Positions 57,216 through 64,000 of a stretch of DNA of 64,000 nt are shown piece by piece. How positions within the stretch are numbered: the stretch's first letter is position 1; the number at the start of each line of letters is the position of its first letter. Made by a program: the position numbers and the translations under genes. Under the pieces are notes generated by a model. The model made no database searches, had not been told where the DNA came from, and worked only from the letters and a program-made list of their open reading frames with translations. The stretch is from Megaleporinus macrocephalus (Eukaryota; Chordata; Actinopteri; Characiformes; Anostomidae): positions 23,543,849 through 23,607,848 of the forward strand of contig CM038702.1 of the NCBI GenBank assembly GCA_021613375.1, read 5' to 3'.

Positions 57216-58565
57216 AGCTTAGCTTATTTTGTTATTCATCCATCATCTTCAGTGTTGACGTAGCATTTTACTTACAATGGTGATTCATAGCATGTTGCAT
57301 TTATTCAGACAGATGTCCTATCAAAATCTCATAACTCAATTATTTTAATTCTTTTTTCATATGAAAACACCAATAGCTCTTTACAGTGTTACATTTGATG
57401 GAGCAGTCCAAATGTATTGTTAAAATAGCTTACATTTAAATTAAAAACTTTTTTTACAATTACCATTTCAGTATCAGAGGCTTGATATTTTGTTGTGACA
57501 CTGACAATTTATTTAGGTTGAGGTCACGCAGAAAAATATGATATGCTATTTCGAAGTCTGAGGACTGATCCTGATCCTATACATTTCAGTATGATTTTGA
57601 AGTGGTTTTCCTGACACTGTTCAAGCCTGATCTTAGACAAAATCCAGGATTTACCATTTAAAGAATCATTTTTAATCTGGATTAAATCTGTTAAATGTTT
57701 TGGTATATATTTTGATGGACTGTAGCTTTCTTAGTAATTGAGTGTGGATAAATGGATTTGTAATCACAGAAGGTACTGGGTTCCCATTTTACAGGGGGAA
57801 AGTGTCCTTTATAGCTTCCTGCAGTACTTCGCAAATCGTTTTCAAGACAGCAGCTGCAGTTTCTCAGGCAAAGGCATGAGGGCACCTCTTTAGGTTAAGC
57901 AACAGTGCCATCCAGTGGAATTCTCTGATCAGATTGTATTTCTTGTTTTCTAAGTGTCAAGAAGTTAACAGATCCTGTACAGATCCTGTACAAAAAAAAT
58001 ATGTATTTTTTTCAAATTTAAGCACACATTTTTAAAAATTAAAACATGCCGTATAAAAACGGGTTGTTGTTTTTTTTTTAAGAAAATTCAATTTGAACAG
58101 GTGCACCGAAGGTTGTGCATATGACTATATGAGTTCATAAGGCCGTAAAGTGACAGTGCCACCATATTATACATAGGAAACAATTGCAAAGTTATCTGCT
58201 GCCATATATAGTAATATTGTTGCCATAAGCAACAGGAATAAGATTAAGAATATTATTAGAACATACAAGTTTAGGATTTTTTTTATTTAGGGTATGTTTC
58301 TTTACAATGAACCATTTTACAATAAATCAGCCATTAAATTATGCAAGCATTTTGCAAGATCAGTAGAATTCCTTTCAAATAGTTTGATATTGATTGGGCC
58401 ATTATCTGGCTCATGCAAACATACAATAGCAAAGAAATTTTTTTTTTCTAATTATGTAACCATTAAGATGTTTTATAGGTAATTCTGAAATGGAACAAAA
58501 GGTAAAAACACACTTTGGTGTAGAAACCTAGCATGAACAGAAATACTATAAAGAAAAATTATAAA
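57216..58565. other. unannotated stretch, AT-rich
   Basis: 57560-57690 has motifs (CTGATCCTGATCC, ATCTGGATTAAATC) like those at 52.6 kb, perhaps relics of a related repeat. No gene. Confidence 0.4.
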
Positions 58566-58569
58566 GCGA

Positions 58570-59095
58570 TTATAAAGAACAAACCTTATTTATTCTAAAC
58601 ATGAAGTCAGCTTGGCTGCTAACTGGTATACAAACAAGCAAATGAGCCAACAAAAGACTGAGCCGTCCTATTTTCCAGAAGTAAGGTAGTCTGCTTATTA
58701 TTAAATGGATTGGAGTGTTCAACATGATACTCGTCGTTCCAGGTGCTCATTAGCAAAGCATAATAATGCTTTTGAAAACCAAACCCAATAATACGTTATT
58801 ATGATAGCTGCCTATAGAAAATATTTCCACTAAGTACACACTCCGTCCTTACAGGCCCCATCTGATAATACTGCACACGATCAACATTGTAAATATCAAT
58901 TTTGATCGCGTTTATTATCTAATAGGCCATTCATCCTTTTCAGTCTGCAAATTATGATCTCTGTAACACAACATGTGAACAAAAACAAGTGGCATAGGAC
59001 ACTCAATCACATAGATTTGACCTGTTAAATGGAAATGAACTAAAAGGCCTTAAAAGCAATTACTAGTTATCTGCACCAACCTGGGGGCTGGCAAA
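58570..59095. promoter_or_regulatory. candidate conserved non-coding element, long
   Basis: About 500 bp of unique sequence dense in TAAT/ATTA and GATA-like cores: AGCATAATAATGC, ATAATACGTTATTATG (near palindrome at 58788-58803), ATCTGATAATACTGC, CAATTTTGATCGCG, TTTATTATCTAATAGGCC, GCAAATTATGATC, AAGCAATTACTAG. No frames. This is one of the most enhancer-like stretches in the window, by inference. Confidence 0.4.
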
Positions 59096-59640
59096 AAAGA
59101 AAAAGTGTTGATCGTGTTTTGAAGAAAAATAGAAATCAGTGGTTTGCCAACACTTCAATGAGAACTGTGCCACCAATGGTCATTTATGCATTTTGTTGAT
59201 TTTAGCATCCTTACGCAGGTCAACACCTTTCGCTTCTGACACACAACAAAGTTTATTTCTAGCACTAGTCAATCACTGATGATACAAGCACTGTACTTTA
59301 AATGCATCCAAAAGGTATGCTGCAGGTGCATAAATAAAAATGCCTCCTGATTTAATAGGTCATCTGGGTAACGTTCATGTACTACTCCATGACTACTGAG
59401 TATTCGGACATACTAGCCACACTCGCCTACTGATTTCACCTACTGAGTAGCAGGCAAGTAAGCAATTTCAGAAAGTGGACGAGTGAAAAAAATGAAACTA
59501 AATCTGGCACTTTGAGTGTTTAATACATCATTGGGTATTTTCATAACCTAAGAATTGTACACTTTTTTTCCAAAAAATTAAGTATCAGCACTTTTAAGTA
59601 TTGGCACTTTTGTCGACACTACCATTTGCTATGTTTAGCT
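59096..59640. other. unannotated stretch
   Basis: 59380-59485 (CTACTGAGTATTCGGACATA...AAGCAATTTCAG) resembles a fish MITE with ACTAGCATACT/GTATGCAATTTC motifs, but with low confidence. Confidence 0.35.
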
Positions 59641-59659
59641 TAGTGGTTGTCTTTGAGTT

Positions 59660-60170
59660 TAGAGCATTTTAGATAATAAGTTAACGGGATATTTTGTGAT
59701 TTACATTCTGTTAAGACAACCAGGTTACTTATTTTAAATGATCTGTTTTCATCATTTTATTATTGGGATGTACCATATTAGATTTACATGTCTTGTATTA
59801 TTTTTCTCATACTGTATGTCTGTATTTACCTTTTATCTGAAATGCACTGTTAGGGCTCCTGTGTCTTTAGGGTCTGTATGAGCCCAGTGCGCTCTGATTG
59901 GTCAGCTCACCCCCTTCATTCTGATTAATCAACCAAAATGTTCATAAAGGTAGTGGCCACAAGCTCCACTCCAAAAGGGATGGTTTCATGAGATGACATC
60001 ACCTTGCAACAGAGAAAATGTAATTCCAGTGAGTCAGCTGAGAAAAGTGGTTTCCATGGGACAGGGTTTCTCTCTCTGGCTTGTGTTTTGGGCTTTATAA
60101 CTTTTTACATGCACAAAAAGCTACAAGACAGTTAAGGAAAAACAGAAAAGTATAATATCTTCCCTTTAAG
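59660..60170. mobile_element. possible old miniature transposon
   Basis: The right side (ACTTTTTACATGCACAAAAA...TATAATATCTTCCCTTTAAG) and the internal CTCTGATTGGTCAGCTCA resemble a fish MITE family. The left partner (GTTAACGGGATATTTTGTG near 59680) matches only weakly. Confidence 0.4.
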
Positions 60171-60690
60171 TTAAAACGCTGAATTGTTTTTAGAGCGACA
60201 TAGCATATTTCTCACACTGGCTAGAATACTGCTGCTCACTGATTGTTAAGATCACTACAGAGGCCAGTGCAATTCATGTATGAACAACGTCCAAAACAAA
60301 TTAAATCAATGTATTTGTTTCCTAAAATTAGTAGTGGTGTGTTAAAGGGTTTTAGTCATATACAATGTGTACGACTTTCATTTCTAAAATGCTGTGTTCA
60401 CACTGTAGGATCATAAAATTCTGAAATACTGTAAAATTAAATCTGATATATTCATTACAGGGCAATGCAACCTCTGTCTGAACAGTCAGAATATAATTAA
60501 TGTGATTTTTGTGTCAACTAAGTCATCATCATAATTGCGCACATGGGAGCAGCATCTTATAGCAATATCATCAGCATACCTGTTATTGCTGTTATTATCA
60601 TTAGGAATATTTTAGAAATGAGGAAAAGCAAGTGAGCCTGAAATCTGTCCACATTTTTATCCAGTATAGACCCACCAGCCACTGTACCTG
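60171..60690. other. unannotated stretch
   Basis: Nothing recognised with confidence. Confidence 0.4.
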
Positions 60691-60694
60691 TCCC

Positions 60695-61322
60695 TTCTTG
60701 TAGCTGTACTCTTTGTCCATTTCATCAGCTCTACTTACATATAGATGTATGTTGTAGTTATACAGTTTGTTTTTGTGAATACTTTGTTAATCCCCTTTCT
60801 CCCTGTTCCTTTGTGACCGGGACCACCACAGAGCAGGTGCTGTTTGGCTGGTGATGTGGTGGTGGCATGTTGGAATCCAGAATTTAGAACTGTTTGGCCC
60901 TTGTGTTTGCACACAAAGGAATTTGGCCTCTGCATTTAACTAATCTGTGCAGTGAAACACCCACATACACACACACACACACACATACTAGTAAACACAC
61001 ACACAGGAGGTCAGCGAGCATTCATTACCTGGAAAGCAGTTGGGGTTAGGCTATGTGCCTTGCTTGAGGGTATCTCAGTCATGTCCTGTCAGTTCAAGGG
61101 GCTAAACCACCACCTTCCGATCACAAGGCTAACCTGCAGCCCATGACTACCACTTGTTAAAATGTGTTGCGCTGGTATGAGAGGATCAGACACAGCAGGG
61201 CTGCTGGAGTGTTTAAACATGATGAGCTGTCTTTAGACCTTTACATCTACAAGGTAGACCAGCAGAGTATGTTTGTCTACTAAAGTGGACAGTAAGTGGA
61301 CACAGTGTTTAAAAACTCTTGC
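60695..61322. mobile_element. miniature transposon interrupted by a SINE-like insertion
   Basis: 60700-60870 (TTCATCAGCTCTACTTACAT, then AATACTTTGTTAATCCCC, CACCACAGAGCAGGTG) and 61161-61322 (GCGCTGGTATGAGAGGATCA, CAGACACAGCAGGGCTGCTG, AAGTGGACAGTAAGTGGACA) are two halves of an interspersed repeat that I recognise as common in otophysan fish. The halves are separated by 60872-61160, which is a different repeat. No transposase sequence. Confidence 0.65.
60872..61160. mobile_element. SINE-like repeat nested in the miniature transposon
   Basis: TTTGGCCTCTGCATTTAACT, a CA run (60966-60985), GTTGGGGTTAGGCTATGTGC, CCACCTTCCGATCACAAGGC and TGCAGCCCATGACTACC occur in the order of a very abundant otophysan repeat. 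Flanks TGTTGGAA (left) and TGTTAAAA (right) could be a target duplication with two changes. Confidence 0.65.
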
Positions 61323-64000
61323 CACTGGAATTTGACCACTTTTGTTTTAGTGCTCTTCTGCATAGCAGAACTTTAGTATTATCTTTCTTTCTGCAGTTCC
61401 GGAAGTAAAACATGCACTGAAACTCTTTGCTCTTTTCTAAAAAGTTTATTTAATGTTGTTTTAGTGTCTGCTGGTCGTCCTTTACATCGATGTCCCTTGA
61501 TATGAGTCTATTATTCTTAGGCAAAGGTAGAGGGTAGTGTTCTTTAGTGGATGCGTGGATCAGTTTAGGAGAGTGATCTGGGATCTAATGTCAAATACAC
61601 AAATACAAAAGATAATGTGAGCCACCCAAAGAAATATGTGGAGAGTAAGTTGAACTTGGTCCACTGTTACCTGTAGTCTGAATGTAGCTTTTATGTAGCC
61701 TATATAAGATTTCCAGTTAGCTTTGGGTTGTTACTATTTGTCCTTCCATCATGAAATGTTCATAGAAAAAGAACATACATGTAAAGAACAGCGGTTCTTT
61801 TAAAATCATCTAAAGTACAAATGATTTGCAGGTTTTTGAAACAACAGTGAACAAAATACTCTAGAAAAAGGAGTGGAGTTTGTCGATGTATAACTGATGT
61901 TAATAGCTGTCTTCCCAGCATGAAGGCACTGGCGGAAACATTGAACTTGCATTACTAGCCATTGGCTAATAACAAAACAATATATTTTCTCACGATAGGA
62001 GGCTTTTCAGCAAAGAACTTGGCGTCAGTCTGCTCTCTCTCAACGTGTACTTGCTTGTTGCTGGTTTCCAACACCCACTGAGTTGGAGAAAAGAAGGGAA
62101 CATTAATAATTTCACTGCAAACAGTGCACAGGTGACAAGTTATTCTCTAATTACCTGCTGATTTCCTCCAGCGTGTCTATAATGCATATAGTCAAACTCT
62201 GGGGAAATGAGCCTAATGGAAAAGAGTGTTCAAAATTCATAAGGAAAAAATTAGTGGTGGCAGGTATGAAACTATATTGTATTTTTATATAACTATCTTG
62301 CAATACTTACATCATCAGTCATGCAAATGTTATAATATGGCTTAACATTCTGCACCCAGACTCTCTTCAGTAATCAGACTGTTAAGCTTTGTTTTTTTAA
62401 GGTTAACATTATGATTTGAAGAGGGGATAAAAACATGCATTGTAATTGTTAGCTTTTGTTTTCATCCCTAGCCATAGCATGGGCTGACTGTTACAATCTA
62501 CAAGTTGATTTTACAAGTGTTTTGTTTGCTCTATGATCATTTATTTATTTTTTATTTATTTATTTAAATGATTTTGGAAACAGCTGTGTTTCTCCAAATT
62601 GTAATGGCAATTTTGCAAATTATAAAGGTTTTCTCAACAAGACAATAAGACTAACATCCATACCTTTAGTATATTCCTAAGCGCACATATTCTGAAAACA
62701 TACGTTCAAGATATTTAAAAAATTATGTTTATGGGCCCGCTGCTTCCAAAGAGATTCCACACTATACTATTACACACTATTACACACTATACATGCATTG
62801 CACATTTTAAAGATGCTCATGCATAGGCATTTAAATGTTTTCCTTCATAACGTCCAAAAACATGCATAGGTACACCCCATGGGGGCTTGAGCCACCATTG
62901 TCCAGTGTCCTTTTGAACAAGTGTATATTGATTGTGTTTTGTTTGAACATTTGGGTTCAGTGAAGCCCAGTACACCATCTTTCCAGGAATCTGAGCTAAT
63001 GCTTCATTGCTGCTACTTATGCAATACCGGTCACCTACATGTTTCAGAGCGAGGTTCAAAGCACTGTCTGGGCAGTGGAGCTAGTGGCTTTCTATGTGTG
63101 TAGCATAGAAAAAGTAACCCTATGTTTGAGAAGCTGTCTGTCTAAGAGAATGTCAATCTAATAAGAATTGAACTCATATCCCCCAATTTATTTTGTGCAT
63201 GCATAATATTAATTAATATTGCAAAAGATTATTAGCCAGTACTATTTATTTTAATACTTGAGGGTGTTTGAGGCATGACCTTTGGTGGCTTTATGCCCCA
63301 ACCAGAGCTTACACTGTAAAAAATGGTTTGCCAGTTCAACCTAAAAATAAATCATGTGATATAAGAGCTATACAAATTTGTTTTATTTAACAAAAAAAAA
63401 CCTATTTATTAAAACTAAATAAAACTCGATGATTTACTTGTAACCACATTAAGTATTCTTTTAAGGATGAATTGACAAACTATTTTTTGCAGTGTAGAAA
63501 CACCTTCTTTCATTCGTTCTCTGACTCTTTAAACCTTGTGCCAACACTTACCAACCATGGACTTCTCTAAGCTGCTGACTTGGTATCTAAAAAAGGAACT
63601 AATTAGAGCCTTCAAAACAGGGTAGAAATAATTTAAGGGCAGTTGAAATTTGGAATACCTAGAAAACAAGGTAAAGTTAACATTTTTAAAAAGTAGTTTG
63701 TTGTACAGGTTTATTTCTGTTGTGAACAGAGTATATATTTGGCCAGTGGTGCCCAGACTCTTGCTTTCAGTTGCATGCCTTCATATCTGTTTGTCTTCAG
63801 AATTCATAGATGAAATGTAGTAGCGGTAATCAACGCACTTCCACATTGGCCTTGTTTTTGTAGTAGTCCTTGTTGGCTCGGCTTCAGAGAATGAGACATA
63901 TTGCACCCTATTTATAGCATATATATAGCTTGTGTTAAGAAGGGCAGTGCTTGGGACAGAGGAAATACCATCTAAAAAGTGATTCCAAACAGTCTTACAG
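61323..64000. other. unannotated stretch to window end
   Basis: No gene or recognisable transposon over 2.7 kb. Minor items are a TTTA run at 62540-62565 and a short CACTATTACA duplication at 62759-62790. The 80-residue minus frame 62817-63059 has no known domain. Confidence 0.45.

Noticed and set aside
60872..61160. tRNA gene
   Set aside because: A B-box-like remnant is present, but no cloverleaf can be formed; it belongs to a SINE-like repeat.

Overview
The window looks like non-coding nuclear DNA from a teleost fish, probably an otophysan (characin, catfish or electric-fish group). Four kinds of evidence point there: decayed Tc1-like transposons of several families, hAT elements, L2/CR1-like and L1 LINE remnants, and very many dinucleotide microsatellites; no long open reading frame that is not repeat-derived or low-complexity; homeodomain-, GATA- and YY1-motif-rich unique islands of the kind found around vertebrate developmental regulators; and interspersed repeats that I recognise as common in otophysan genomes. 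The species assignment is an inference from repeat content. I found no convincing host protein exon, tRNA, rRNA or known microRNA, so the window is best read as part of a gene desert or a very large intron. || Layout. 0-8 kb: an L2/CR1-like LINE 3' end (222-965, minus strand), a complete but short hAT element with a BED-finger relic and 8-bp target duplication (1962-2770), a YY1-motif island near 3.9 kb, and a nested pair in which a hAT-like element (6248-7189) sits inside a decayed Tc1 (5965-7565), with the junction amplified as a 16-bp tandem repeat. 8-15.2 kb: a CCAAT-containing island (8.5-8.8 kb), two more Tc1 fossils (11.2-11.86 kb minus, 14.54-15.12 kb plus), a 64-bp AT microsatellite and a perfect hairpin at 13.4 kb. 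15.2-17.3 kb: the strongest candidate cluster of conserved non-coding regulatory DNA. 20-23.4 kb: a GC-rich stretch, an X-box/GATA island (21.8 kb), a G-quadruplex run and a diverged satellite of about 250-270 bp (22.4-23.4 kb). 27.4-28.7 kb: a 42-bp minisatellite of about 23 units built from the terminal inverted repeat of a Tc1-like element. 29-45 kb: polypurine tracts (29.0 and 33.0 kb), a foldback repeat (30.2 kb), a TTAGGG-like repeat (32.7 kb), a Tc1-like element with TA target duplication (41.6-42.6 kb), a regulatory-type island (43.5 kb) and a polypyrimidine tract of more than 700 bp (43.8-44.7 kb). 46-50 kb: a locally duplicated, partly palindromic repeat and a 5'-truncated L1. 50.8-64 kb: more candidate enhancers (50.9, 57.0, 58.6-59.1 kb), two Tc1-type ends or miniature elements (53.5, 54.3-54.9 kb), a 209-bp tandem duplication (55.7-56.1 kb) and a miniature element split by a SINE-like insertion (60.7-61.3 kb). 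|| There is no operon or gene set here. What the parts suggest together is a regulatory landscape of unique islands separated by layers of dead transposons. Two separate transposon ends have become seeds of tandem arrays, which is the most distinctive structural theme. Family names rest on motifs seen in the sequence and on recalled consensus features, not on database searches.
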